NCBI RefSeq assembly: GCF_023101765.2
Contig: NC_064234.1
Span: 6,386,001-6,450,000 of the forward strand
Length of the DNA stretch: 64,000 nucleotides
From: Spodoptera frugiperda
Lineage: Eukaryota > Arthropoda > Insecta > Lepidoptera > Noctuidae
Reading direction: 5' to 3'
In this document: positions 37,512-48,345 of the stretch, one piece after another
Position numbering within the stretch: the first letter of the stretch is position 1
Layout: each line of letters begins with the position of its first letter
Made by a program: the position numbers and the translations under genes
Notes under the pieces: model-generated
The model's database searches: none
The model's input: only the letters and a program-made list of their open reading frames with translations
Told to the model about the DNA's origin: nothing

Positions 37512-38391
37512 AAAGGAGATTGACCAATTTGTATGGGACTTTGGCTATTTTTGAACAAGCAGTTCAGCTAATAATATATCTTTGATTTAATAGTTCATAT
37601 CAGTAAGAATGAAGATACAAACTTAGTTTTGTATCCAGATTTATATTTAGTTTTTTTTTTACATTTTATTGAAGCTGTTTATGCATGAAATAAAACATTT
37701 TTTTATTAAAATTCTTTATTAATCTGATTCAAATGTAATTAAAATATGGTCTAGCAACTGGGCAGGTGGATTAATATTTTCCTGGTACCCAGCTCAAAAA
37801 CCAAATAATAGTCATTATATGTGCACAGCAATCTACTGTTCTACGGCCCACCATGCAGTTGCAGCAATATTGTTTTATAGCTGCCCTCCCTTCAGTGTTA
37901 TTCTCATATAATATATTATACAAAATATGTTTTTCTACTAATGTGTCTACTATGTATTTTCCCACGCAATAAACTGCAGTTGACTGAAGGGAGCGGGAAA
38001 CCTTCCAGTAGGCTGCTGGCAGTATTTCTGCATAATTCAATCGTATAGGAACCATCGCCTCTTATGTGTTAGCCATAGTAGGTAGTAGTAGTGAAGAATC
38101 AGAATCCATTGAAGACTTAGAAAAACAACACTCACAATGCAAAAGAACAAAGCGAATAATATCTGTCATTTTGACGCAAAACACAACAGATTGACAGCAC
38201 TGAAGTCAAATTCAAAGTCAACTGACTTGGTTATCATAACAAATACTAAAATAAATGTGATTTTTTATACTGCTAATTGATACAAAGTTATTAGGATCAG
38301 ACATTTACTAAAATATAAATAAAATTATTGGTAAATTACATTTTTGTTGAGCAGCCTGTTCAAAAATAGCCAGTTTTGGACAATCTCCTTT
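37512..38391. mobile_element. 880-bp terminal-inverted-repeat DNA transposon nested in the Helitron
   Basis: The left end AAAGGAGATTGACC... and the right end ...GGACAATCTCCTTT are inverted repeats. The complementarity continues inward through TGGCTATTTTTGAACA (left, about 37542-37557; right, reverse complement at about 38358-38373) with a short extra block in the left arm. The interior has a decayed coding remnant on the minus strand. The target duplication was not resolved; the duplicated flank may be very short. It is a deletion derivative of an autonomous transposon. Confidence 0.8.
37771..38155 (-). pseudogene. Transposon-encoded protein remnant with Cys-rich C terminus
   Basis: The minus-strand frame from ATG 38055 contains NYAEILPAAYWKVSRSL and ends with QYCCNCMVGRRTVDCCAHIM, a C-x-C...C-C-x-H arrangement resembling the SWIM-like zinc-binding C terminus of some DDE-transposon proteins in arthropods and cnidarians. 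The same frame continues upstream through one TAA to a Ser/Asp-rich start (MDSDSSLLLP, about 38118). The N-terminal start and C-terminal end thus seem to be kept while the catalytic middle is deleted. It sits between the inverted repeats of the 880-bp element. Confidence 0.5.
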
Positions 38392-38438
38392 GCCGGAAGT
38401 CACTATTCCACGCGAACGAAGTCGCGGGCAAAAGCTAG

Positions 38439-38755
38439 TCTATAATATAAAAATAAGTCGTGTTATCCTTCCTGACGCTATAACTCCAGAACGCACGAAC
38501 CGATTTCCACGGTTTTGCATTCGTTGGAAAGGTTTAGGGCTCCGTGAGGTTTATAGCAAAGAAAATTTAGGAAAATTTCAAGAGAAAAGCAGGAAACCAG
38601 GGAAAATGTTTGGTGGCGAAACGGAGTTCGCCGAGTTTGCTAGTAACCTATACAAAAGTTATCTAAGAATGTATTCTTCTATGAACAACCGCTTTGTAAC
38701 TACGCTTGCTTTGCTGTTATGCATACGTTAACTTCGTCTTTGCCCGCTGAATAAA
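38439..38755 (+). mobile_element. Second Helitron-like element starting exactly at the end of the first
   Basis: TCTATAATATAAAAATAAG begins at the base after CTAG of the preceding Helitron, followed by 'CTTCCTGACGCTATAACTCC' and 'ACCGATTTCCACGGTTTTGCATTCGTTGG', text I recall from moth Helitron-related repeats. No CTAG terminus was found; recognisable similarity fades near 38750. The 113-codon frame across it has no domain. Confidence 0.55.
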
Positions 38756-40021
38756 AGAAAGATAACTTTTTTAATTGAAAACACTAGCATTTAAACAAAT
38801 GCGGAACTGTGAAAATATTAACACAGTGGGCATATACTAACCTACATACTAACATAAAAGATGTCAATGGCAATGACTATTTTACCAACTTTTTCCGTAG
38901 TAGATAAATACATACATATCACATTTATACCAAACAATATTTTGTGACGTAAAAGAAAACAAACAAAGCCACAAAAATACACATCGACATTTAGTAAGGA
39001 TTGACTATCTTCATAATAATAAAAAGAAAATATGTTTCTTTATTGTTACAGCATTACGATAACTTGTCGATACTACTTACTTAGATATTTTGTTTCTACT
39101 CGATATTAACAAAAAAGTAAGTTATTCAAAGCTTACCCAACAGAGAATAATATTATCTATGTTGTATCTACTAATATTATGCTATTTCGTACTTTCCTTT
39201 CATTTTAATAAGCTCGCTTTTCCAGTAAGCTTACTTATAAAGTAGCTTGTTACTAGCTACTTTTTATCGGGATTTTCCGACACAATCGGGATGGCTAGTC
39301 GAGAAAAATCTTCTAAATGTCATGTGAAACTGCAAGTGGATAGCTGATACGGTATAGATATACTATTATAGTATATGATAGTATGTATCTTTTGTTTATT
39401 ACAAATATTTGTACGTTTGTTATATTCTTTTTTCCCCATAAATAAATAGCGTTTATATTATATGAGAGTAAACAATAAATCATTCGGTTTAATTTAATAG
39501 CCAATTATATTTTGTATCGCAATTTTGTTATTACAAATGAAGTTTAATTTTGTGAACGATCAAAACAGACTGCGCGTTATAAAGTTTGTTTCCTATATTA
39601 ACACTACAATTAACTGACGTATATGATTGGATTTCTCGTTGCAATAAGAAGCAGCTGTTTATAACACATTTCGTACAATATGATACTTCTAACCTTTGTA
39701 TTAAGTTTGCTGCATTATATCTTATACTCATTTTACATTTAATAACAATTTGTAAACCTCACTAAAAGAGGTGCTCTGGATGAATTGAAACAGCCACTTC
39801 GCTAACTTTGATATTAGAACTACAGTTATGGTTTTTATTACTAATCAGCATTAGATGATTCTGTTTTCACCAGAAAACCAGTAATGTACCTATAGTTGGT
39901 TTTAGTCAGTGGTTGGTTTATTCGAGCCGGCAAATCAGAGTGCCGAACGCGGTTTCGTTTCGATTACTTTAAGCATAAAGCAAACTCATACTAAACAGAT
40001 ACAGTTAAACAAAACACTTAC

Positions 40022-40205
40022 CAAACATATTATAACAGCTCTTGAAGAAGTCTGGCGCCAACGCACTCGCCAGCCCCAAGAGACCCTGAGGTACCTCAGT
40101 GGACAGGAACAGACCCAGCACTGCTAGGAGCATGCGCGTCGTACGGTCCGTGCGACTGGACCGCCGCGCACACGACTCCTCCGTCGCTAGGCACTGCTTT
40201 TCTGG
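40022..40205 (-). CDS. MsR: Myosuppressin receptor, exon with ICL3 end and TM6
   Basis: The exon begins after ACATTTTCAG and ends TTTG|GTAAGTG on the minus strand, 184 nt, phase 0 in and phase 1 out. It encodes residues 255-315: a charged loop (CLATEESCARRSSRTDRTTR), TM6 (about 279-302, MLLAVLGLFLSTEVPQGLLG) and the start of the third extracellular loop. A consensus branch point TACTAAC lies at 40230-40224, about 19 nt before the acceptor. A SINE was inserted just beyond this site in the intron. The exon is GC-rich compared with its surroundings. Confidence 0.92.
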
Positions 40206-40240
40206 CTGAAAATGTATATTTATGTTAGTATATTTATTTA

Positions 40241-40553
40241 GACTGCCTCGTTGGTCGAGTGGTCAAAAGTGTGACTGCCAAACAAGGGGTCTCGGGTGCG
40301 ATTCCCATGTCGGGCAAAGTATAACTGGGTTTTTTTTGGATTTTCGAAAATTTGTCGGCAGTAGCACAGAGTCCGGAATTGTGTCTAGTATATACTAGCC
40401 ACTGCCATATGGCAATAGGCTCACCCCCTATTACGTAGGATTTATAACACAAATGGTGAAAAGTGGGTATATATTGTATAGCGACATTATGTGTCGTAAT
40501 GTGTACCTCTTCCTACCCCTTCGGGGATAAAAGGCGTGACGTTGAATGTGTGT
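40241..40553 (+). mobile_element. Full-length tRNA-derived SINE next to a splice acceptor
   Basis: The head GACTGCCTCGTTGGTCGAGTGG and the B-box-like GGGTGCGATTCCC mark the tRNA-derived part. The middle ('GTCGGCAGTAGCACAGAGTC') and tail ('CACCCCCTATTAC', 'CCTACCCCTTCGGGGATAAAAGGCGTGACGTTG') follow. TATTTATTTA occurs at both ends (40231-40240 and about 40554-40563) as the likely target duplication. It is the longest copy in the window and so the best family reference. Confidence 0.88.
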
Positions 40554-41342
40554 GTATTTATTTATTTTGTTCTTAAAACTGTGTCTAAATCTTAAGGGGA
40601 CAATCTTGATAAATTATTCAATTGTAGACAGAAAATAGGTCGTCTTGACTAACGCTGGCACTAACTTTAGCGACGTGATCGACAGACAACAGAAGATTAA
40701 AGAAGATAGCAAATACGATGAAACTCAGTAATGAGAAAGAAGTGAATTATGAAAAAATAACTTTGTATACAGCTATATTAAGACCGTTTATTGGATAATT
40801 CTATTTGCATTGTAGCGAGGTGTTTATTAGTTTTCTTGGAGAAAAGTAATCAAGTTTCCTACTTACTATAACTTCTTAAACGAATTAAGATAAATACTCT
40901 TGCTAGGAACTACTAAGAAACGTTTTCATATATAGTCTTTCAGATGACTTAATCTTATTGGAACATAAAAATCACGACTTACAGTGTATATTTATTCTAA
41001 AAATCTTAGTAAATTAGCCTAATCTAATATATTTAAATGATTTAACGATTTGCGAAATTGTAGTGGCGGTTAAATCGGACTGACGGAAATTAGAATAGAG
41101 CAATGGTGAACAAACTATGGCCTGCCGGTCATCTCCGGTTTGTGAAAATTTAAATCCGGCCCGCTGACGGTTTCTCCAAAATTCTAAATATAAATTGATG
41201 AATCTACTATTTATTCCACGATTATAATTATTTAGTTGGGATTTTAGCGGTCTGTAGTATAAAGAGGAACAATAGATATATGAGATAATATTAGTCATAG
41301 TATGGCTGCTTATTTTATCAATATATCTTATTTTGTCAAGCA

Positions 41343-41640
41343 TTATTAGATTTATTGCGACTTGGTATTCGAAAGACGAAAGAAATATACAAGGCGAAAA
41401 TGAATGGGCCCGTCGGTAGAGGACGCCCTAGACGGACATATTATAGAGACCAGATTGGTGATATGTTAAAACATAGCAAAATGAAAAGTACCTTTAACCG
41501 ACAAGCATGCATGAAAAGACTGATGACTCTTGATGAAGCGAAAGAGGCATGTAAGAGTCGTAGCAATTGGCGGTCCATTGTCTCTGCCTACCCCCATGGA
41601 AGACAGGCGTGAAGTTATGTACGTAATTATATATGATGTT
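41343..41640 (+). pseudogene. C-terminal end of a LINE polyprotein with 3' tail
   Basis: The plus-strand frame contains GRGRPRRTYYRDQIGDMLKH and 'NWRSIVSAYPHGRQA' then a stop at 41612. This is the pattern that closes the pol protein of several non-LTR retrotransposons (a GRPRRTW..QI motif followed by a W-R-x-I-V-x-A motif). The nucleotides that follow (CTCTGCCTACCCC...GGCGTGAAGTT) resemble the 3' tail of the SINE family in this window. Reverse transcriptase is absent. Confidence 0.7.
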
Positions 41641-42840
41641 TGCGTGTTGTGAGGTTTTTCCTTGCTATGATATCCGTAAATCTTTTAAAGGTTTTGCCCC
41701 AAGAAAATTTAGATACCTATGTGCCAACACTAGCATAATAATGTACCTACTTTCTCGCGCTATCCCGCAGATCTTTTTCTGAATTACATACTGAATTTCA
41801 ACAACAGATAATTTTTTAAGTAACCTTGAGTAATCTTGTAGCTTATAGCGGATTAATAAGACCATAATATTGCGCTTGAAATACCAGAGTTCATTCAACT
41901 TATAAGTGAAAAACGAGATTCTACACAGTAAGTTGGGTATGTGATCTCTTTAATATTTAAACTTCTTTTTATTAGGATTCTTGTATCTTCTGTAGGTGAA
42001 TTCTACCGAAATTATATAAATAAAACGAGGTATTTATTTTTGTGCTTCCCATAATTCATTACAGAACATGTTTTTTCTTGAAATTGTATGTATATTTCCT
42101 TAAATAAGTATTTTTAAATACCAACTGTAACAAAAATGTTTAAAGTAAGCAGAAAACCGCTAAAACTGTACGAGTCCGAAATAGCATGAATTAATTACCC
42201 TTTATTAATAAAATATTTCCAACCTGAGCTTGCTTTTAATAAATCACTATAAACAAGTAACACATTTTGTAAAAGGAACTATCAGACTTCATCTTTTGTT
42301 ATTTCTACTTTGACTCAAGATTTTTAGTTATCGTAAGACCTAAGCCTTTGCTACCATTTGGAAAATATAAATAACTACACTTTGATCTTTAAAAGCAATA
42401 ACAATTAAGTAAGTAAAAAAGTATTATACCAAGAAATTGTTTGTTTCAAATTCGAAACTTGAAAGGAAAACTGAAAGTTTTGCGAATATCGCCTCAAAGT
42501 TGAAGATGGAAATTAGTATCTCTCGACCCCTTTTATGAGTGAATGGTTTATTGTGGGGGCTATTGTTCAAGCAAGCAATATTCTGATAGCGTCCGTAATG
42601 TATCGACTAGTCGCCATGTAGTCAAGAACTGAGGATTTACATTAAAGTGCGGATATTCTCTTTATCCGCAAACGTTTACCACAGCTCTATCGGAAAAGTA
42701 GAGTACAATGCAGTTTACCCAGCTTCTATGAATCGCGTGCATTTCAAAGAGCATTGCTTCGCTTGTACACGTTTATTGTCTATGCGAATGTTGTTTGTAG
42801 TTAGAGAAATTTTAAAATATAAAATCTGGAATTGGATTTT

Positions 42841-43030
42841 TAACCCCCGACGCAAAAAGAGGGGTGTTATAAGTTTGACGTGTCTGTCTGTCTGTCTGTC
42901 TGTCTGTGGCATCATAACTCCCGAACGGATGCAGTGATTTCAATTTAGTTTTTTTCGTATTAAAGGGGACTTATCTGCAAGTGTTCTTAGACATGTTTGA
43001 TGAAAATTGGTTGAGCCGTTTTAAAGTTAT
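42841..43030 (+). repeat. Interspersed repeat family D relative with (GTCT)n
   Basis: ACCCCCGACGCAAAAAGAGG is followed by GGTGTTATAAGTTTGACG, a run of GTCT units, 'GGCATCATAACTCCCGAACGGATG' and 'AATTGGTTGAGCCGTTTTAAAG'. This is a familiar arrangement in moth non-autonomous repeats. The 96- and 66-codon frames over it are chance. Confidence 0.65.
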
Positions 43031-43398
43031 GGGCGGTGAAAGTAACGTAAGCGGGAGATTAACCGAATAAAGTCTGCAAATATACTGGGATGGGGTCTCA
43101 AACGAAATCGCACTGAAAGAAAATATTGAAAGATATAATTTTTTCGTATTAACAAAAATAAAAAAATTAATTAAAAATTAAAAAAAAAAATTAATAAAAA
43201 ATTTAAAAAAATAAAATTAAATATTTTATACCTGCACCAATGTAATGTAATCTTTAGCCTACTTATAGAAACAAAAACTAGTAATTAATAAGTAAAAAAA
43301 AAATTAAAGCGAAGAACGAGCTTGACCTTGAATGTAATCTTTACCTTAACAAGAATTGAAATTATAGTAAGTATATGTAGGTAATATACTAAGCCTAA

Positions 43399-44991
43399 CC
43401 TTTTTTTTTTTTTTTTGATGTCGGGGGGAAACCTTCAAAAGGCGCCTAGCTTTTTGGGGAGAAAGACTAGGGAGTGTGGGATTTTTACCTCACTAAAACC
43501 ACCCCGGTGGCCACCTTCAGCACCGATAAGGGGCACCGAGACCTCTAACTAGACCTGCTCCGGAGCCCCTATGGTGCAACGCCTGTTACGGCACATCCCT
43601 AGGGAGACGTGTGTCTCCCATGAGCCTTGCTGTGCAAGTTGCACGGCAGCACGTGACCACTGTGCCACCGTCTTCCCTGAGGTCGCTAGATGGGCACCTA
43701 GAGTCCCCACTTTAGGTACCCGCGACCCCAAAGGTCCGCCTGCAGTTGACGCAGGCGGGATTAGGCGTCAAGGCTGTTGCCATCTCGACGCCTTCTATGA
43801 GCAGGATCGGCCCTCTCGCGATCCCGCTCAGCAGCCTCCTTTTGGGACATTACAGTCTCACAAAAGGAAGCCACTTCCCTCCAATTTTCTGTATCTGCCA
43901 ACATAGCCTTAACTACTGCTGGCAGAGACAAATCTCGCCCGATCCTGGCGACAAGGACCCGAAGCTCAGAAGCCCACGCTGGGCACTCCTCGAGCGTGTG
44001 CTGTGCGGAATCCAAGTCACCTCCGCAATGGTGACAATTAGTTGTGGCCTCTCGCCCAATCCTGTTCAGGTACTCACCGAAGCAGCCATGTCCGGTGAGC
44101 ACCTGAGTGAGCCTGAAGGAGACGCGCTCCTCTCTCTTCAGCCAGGCTTCGAAGTGCGGCAAAATGGCTTCGACAACGCGCTTGCGTGAGTACTCCGGCT
44201 GTTCAAGCCGCTCACGCCACCGCTCGAGCGCGTGTCGCCTTTCTTGCCGCCTCAGCCTTACGAACGCCACTCCTGGCACGCTACCGCCATTTCGGCGGAC
44301 AGTGCGGATTTGGTTATACACCTTCGCGTCCATATCCGCCAGGATATCCAACGGCGGAAAGCGAGCCAGGAGAGTTGCCGCCTCAAAGGACACCGTTCGG
44401 TATCCTCGTGCGATACGGATGGCCATTTTCCGCTGCAGACGATAGACTTTCGTTCTGCAACGTCGGACGCCTGACAGTCGAGCTGACCAAACAGGCGCCC
44501 CGTAAAGGACCATCGATCGCACGACACCCGCGTAGAGGCGGCGAACTTCTTCTCGAGGTCCCCCAATGTTTGGCAGCAGTCTGTGCAGAGCACCCACTGC
44601 CTTCTCAACTCGGGGGACCAGGCGTTCGAAATGCTCTTCGAAGCCCCACCGACCATCCAAGGTTAGGCCTAAATACTTTATATATCGGCCTACCTGGACT
44701 TGCGCATCTCCAACATGAACCGACGAACTGGGCGGCTCCCTGGTTCTCGGCAGCTTATGGAACCATAGTGCCTCGGTTTTGTGAGGTGCTATTTCCAAAC
44801 CCAGTGCGCGGATTGAGGCCACGACTCTTGCCACCCCGAGCTCAGAAAGCCGGATGGTCTCTTCAAAGGTTTTCCCGCTGGCCATTACCAGAGTATCGTC
44901 TGCGTAACAAATGACGTGGACATCAGCGGGAAGTTCAACACGCAGGACTGCGTCGTAAGCCAGGTTCTGTGGAACCTGGCTAAAGGCCAAA
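43399..44991 (-). mobile_element. 5'-truncated R1-clade LINE
   Basis: A plus-strand T run at about 43401-43417 is the poly(A) tail of a minus-strand element. It encodes the second half of reverse transcriptase and the C-terminal Cys-His region. The 5' end lies near 44991, at the TTAA that borders the inverted-repeat element at 44996. Its 3' UTR differs from that of the 15760 copy, so this is a distinct R1 subfamily. No target duplication could be matched. Confidence 0.85.
43761..44985 (-). pseudogene. R1-type reverse transcriptase, C-terminal half
   Basis: On the minus strand the frame contains NLAYDAVLRVELP, the catalytic CYADDTLVMASG (about 44910-44880), YIKYLGLTLDGRWGFEEHF, the thumb region, and then FRLTQVLTGHGCFGEYL and the CHHC...HTLEECPAW cluster, ending at a stop at 43761. 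The expected VPQGS...GP segment before NLAYD seems shortened (SQVPQNLAYD). The endonuclease and RT fingers are missing. The frame stays open beyond 44991 into flanking inverted-repeat DNA only by chance. Long plus-strand frames over the same region are antisense shadows. Confidence 0.87.
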
Positions 44992-44995
44992 TTAA

Positions 44996-45327
44996 AAAGT
45001 AAAAAATAATAAAAGAAACCTAATCTTAAAGTACCTAAGAATGTACTAATAATTCTAAAAAAAAAATACGTCGCGTTGGGGGACCGCATGAATACGGACT
45101 GCACACCGTCGCCCGCGCCGCTATATTTCTATTTTCTGCGTTATAGTTAAGTACTTAAACATCAATTTACTTTAATGTTAACACCAAGCATGTTATACTT
45201 ATGAAAAAATCGTAGAGAAGTAAGAAATAATTAGGAGCGGTCCCCCAACGCGACGTATTTTTTTTTAGAATTATTAGTACATTCTTAGGTACTTTAAGAT
45301 TAGGTTTCTTTTATTATTTTTTACTTT
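44996..45327. mobile_element. 332-bp TTAA-flanked element with about 92-bp inverted repeats
   Basis: The left arm (44994-45087) and the right arm (45237-45329) are reverse complements apart from one base in a homopolymer. The inner ends read GGGGGACCGC and GCGGTCCCCC around a 149-bp spacer. TTAA flanks both sides (44992-44995 and 45328-45331), the target site of piggyBac and Kolobok transposons. The terminal bases AAAGT are not the CCY of piggyBac, so the superfamily is open. There is no transposase frame. Confidence 0.75.
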
Positions 45328-46537
45328 TTAAAGGAAAATTATCGTTAAAATTCCTTCTATTACATTGGAAGTACGGTATTAAATCTATGAACAAAAACTT
45401 AGTTCTTACACTCTAATTAATAGAGTATACTTTTGCATGTCCTTTTGGAAAATCATTACCATTATGTCATTGTCTACAATGTTTATGTACTTAGGTACTA
45501 AAGTTACACCCGCGGCGTAATATGATCAAAGAAAAAATGTACTCTATGTCACTCTTCAGTCTCCTAAATATCTCCAGACACAATAATCATTCCAATAAAA
45601 ACGCTTCGCAGTAACGTACGTGAAAGACAAACAAGCACATTTTCGTATTAGTAATATTATGTGGTAAGGATATATAAAAGTCACGGAAAGTTGCAAATAA
45701 ATCTTTCATTAATGTATTCATTCAGAGGAAGTAATAAAGAACATCGATATTTCATCGGTTTTCATTGTAGCAATGAAAATTTAAATAGATGTACCTATGT
45801 ATAACTGAGTGGAACATCCATACTTAAAGATATCTCTCTCTTTAGTATCTTAGATTTTATATTCAGCTTAAACGAAGCTCTTTAGACGTAACCCTAGATT
45901 AAAAATAAAAATTAATAGCTACTAAATATCAAAATTGAAGATAGATTGAGCTGGAAAGATAACATTTTTTAAGGATAGCCCCATATATAGCAGTTATAAG
46001 TAAATATTGTACTACTATTCACAGCTGTAATTTAGCTACGAGTACTTAATTTACTCGTATATAAATATCACATCCCTTGAGAAACCCAGAATTATCGGGT
46101 TGTCGATGATTAGAAACATGCGGCGATCACACTAATGAGAATCGGGTAGCTTCAGGCGGAAATATGCGATGGCATTAGGCCGGAAAGTTAGTGCTATTAA
46201 AGGTTATTTCGACCGACAACCGCACAGAAACCGTTGAGTTAGAATGGACATTTTCTACGTAATGGTCCGTTTTATCGTGCAGGCTTGTGCCTAAGCACAG
46301 ACCCTGGCAGTTGCTGATTGATTGGTTTGCAAGTATACTTATAACAATATGCTGTCCACTGCCCTATTTGGCCGTAAGCCTTTTACCCGGATAAAGCAAA
46401 AAAAGTGGAATTTCTACAGAGAAGTACAAAGTTCTAATATTTGACAGTCGTACTTTCTTTCAACAATAAAAAAGAAGTCAAATACGCCTACATTACGATA
46501 CGCTATTAACATTTGTCATGTGTATTCTAAACAATTT

Positions 46538-46772
46538 TTAAATTTAGAAAGAGAACACATTATTATTATATATCTGGCCTTGTCATTTTGGGTCTGACGT
46601 CATTGACGTGTCAATTGTTTTTTGCTGGCAACGTCGCAAATGAAAATTATCCATTTAAAATTAGAAAGAGAACGCGATGTTATTATGTTTCTGCCCTTGT
46701 CGTTTTGGGTCTGACGTCATTGACGTGTCATTTGTTTTTTATTTGACAACGTCGCAATTTAATATTAAAGAA
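46538..46772. repeat. About 117-bp tandem duplication, each unit with a CRE palindrome
   Basis: Two adjacent units share TTAGAAAGAGAAC, 'TTTTGGGTCTGACGTCATTGACGTGTCA' and 'ACGTCGCAA'. The palindrome TGACGTCA occurs at 46595-46602 and 46712-46719, period 117 bp. Each is followed 2 bp later by TGACGTGTCA. TGACGTCA is the classical CREB/ATF binding site (established); enhancer function in this intron is inference. Confidence 0.85.
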
Positions 46773-48345
46773 ATCAATTTAGAATTAGAACGTAATGCTC
46801 ACTCAATTGGCTCCATGACGGTGAACGGATATTGAATCGTTTGATTTCCAGTATATTACGTGCAAATTGAATGGTGTTAGGCAAGTAAGTGAATTACCTA
46901 TATTACACATAATAATTAACCCGTTTAATAACGGAACCACTAAAATACCTTATATTTGTTTTTGATTAACTTTCTAGAACTGTGTATAGGTAGCCCTCCA
47001 CACTCAGCAAATTCGACAATCCTCTAGAGATTTAGTTCGCACTTTCTTATAACTTATACTTTATGAGATAACGATCCGAACTTAAGGGAAAACTTAGAGC
47101 CTAGCTACTTAGGTAAGGCCCATAAATTAAGTGCGGACTGTAGTTTGTCAGTCTCACCACCAAAGTTCGGAACTAGCTAATCTTTCATCACGCGCTACAG
47201 TTACTAGAAATCATTAAGATAGTAGATATTACTTTGTGATAAGAATATTAGTACCTATAATATGTTTTTCTTATTCAATTGGTGCTTTTCCCAGAAATGT
47301 ATCTGTTGTTGTTATTTATTTAAGGGCAACCATCAAACTGTAACGTATCGAAAATTTTGATGTATAACTATACACCAAAATATTATTCGATTTAACATAT
47401 TTTAACAGTGTATAGTGTAGCCTTAATTATAGGCTGCCACGACATGCATTAAACAAAAACCAGCTTATTTTATTAAAATTTTATCAAAAAAAGAAATATT
47501 TTTTTTTATAACAAGTGATGAAGACTTTAAATTACATAGTGCATTTTAATTCTGCAAGAATATTTTGCGCAAGATAATATTACTTTATGAAGAGAGTAGG
47601 ACATATCAATATTTATAATAGTTGACAAATAATCTTACGTTTGTTTTAACTAAATATCTAGTACGGTAGCAATTAAAAACAGGAATTCTATAAGTACGTA
47701 GGTATATTCTTCAGCCAGTCCTAGAAAAAACACTTAGATAACAAAATAAAATCAAAAAGTTTCCTTAAAAAAAGGTCAAAAGAACGTCTCGTAACATAAT
47801 GTCGACATTATCTGACTGCTAAAAAGATACAGAGAAAATGTATGTCGTACATTTTTTATTCTTTAATTGGCATACACGTGGGTCGACCGTCGTACCGCAT
47901 TTCAACGTGAAATCTTTTGAAGTTATGATACAGCACTTGGTTTTGCAATGAACGGCTGTGACATTTGCCTAATGTATGCTGGAAAATATGAAACATTTCG
48001 CCAAATGTAATTTAGCGTACTGTTAGAAGAGACTGTGTTTTTTCTAACATTTTGACTAATGTTTAGATTTTGTCCAAAACAGACTGGTCAAGCAAATGTG
48101 AAATACTGGTTTTATGGAATAGGAGGCAAATGTGCCGATAAACCACCGAATGGTAGGAGTTTAATGCCATCCATGTACACCCATAACACCAGACAAGTTA
48201 CAAGTTTGTTGCCTGCCTTTTAAAAAACATTGATACTAGTATTAACAAAAATCTTTTTTATAAATCGTCAATAATCAAAAATCAATCGGTAAAGAAAATA
48301 CATCGTGGGGAAACCTAGGCTTGTAATTTCTAATTAGGTATAAGT

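Larger units (their letters stand above)
36906..38438 (+). mobile_element. Helitron (non-autonomous), interrupted by an 880-bp transposon
   Basis: The element starts TCTATACATATAATAAAATC and ends with a short CGCGA/TCGCG stem (CGCGAACGAAGTCGCG, 38411-38426) followed by GGCAAAAGCTAG. It lies between A (36905) and T (38439), the A|T insertion rule of Helitrons. It contains a run of GTCT/GTTT units near 37028-37060 and 'AATCTCAGAAACGGCTGATCC'. Removing the nested element (37512-38391) leaves about 650 bp with no Rep/helicase frame. I recall this family (Lep1-like) as widespread in moths. Confidence 0.8.
30174..40021 (-). other. Receptor intron 2 (about 9.8 kb)
   Basis: The intron is bounded by GTAAGTG at 40021 and ACAG at 30174. 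Recognised contents are the 40-bp palindrome at 31335, repeat pieces at 32657, 32855 and 33045, and the Helitron group at 36906-38750. The 104-codon minus-strand frame at 34817-35131 has no recognisable domain and is treated as chance. The rest, including 33.2-36.8 and 38.8-39.9 kb, shows nothing I can identify. Confidence 0.55.

Noticed and set aside
38390..38731. 113-codon plus-strand frame
   Set aside because: Spans the end of one Helitron and the start of the next; no protein domain.
43140..43230. A/T-only block that might be a replication origin or matrix attachment region
   Set aside because: Low-complexity A runs without any supporting motif; composition alone is not evidence.
44186..44914. 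Long plus-strand frames (up to 242 codons) over 43.6-44.9 kb
   Set aside because: They are antisense to the R1 reverse transcriptase, whose motifs are clear on the minus strand; the plus-strand translation is Pro/Arg-rich and unrecognisable.
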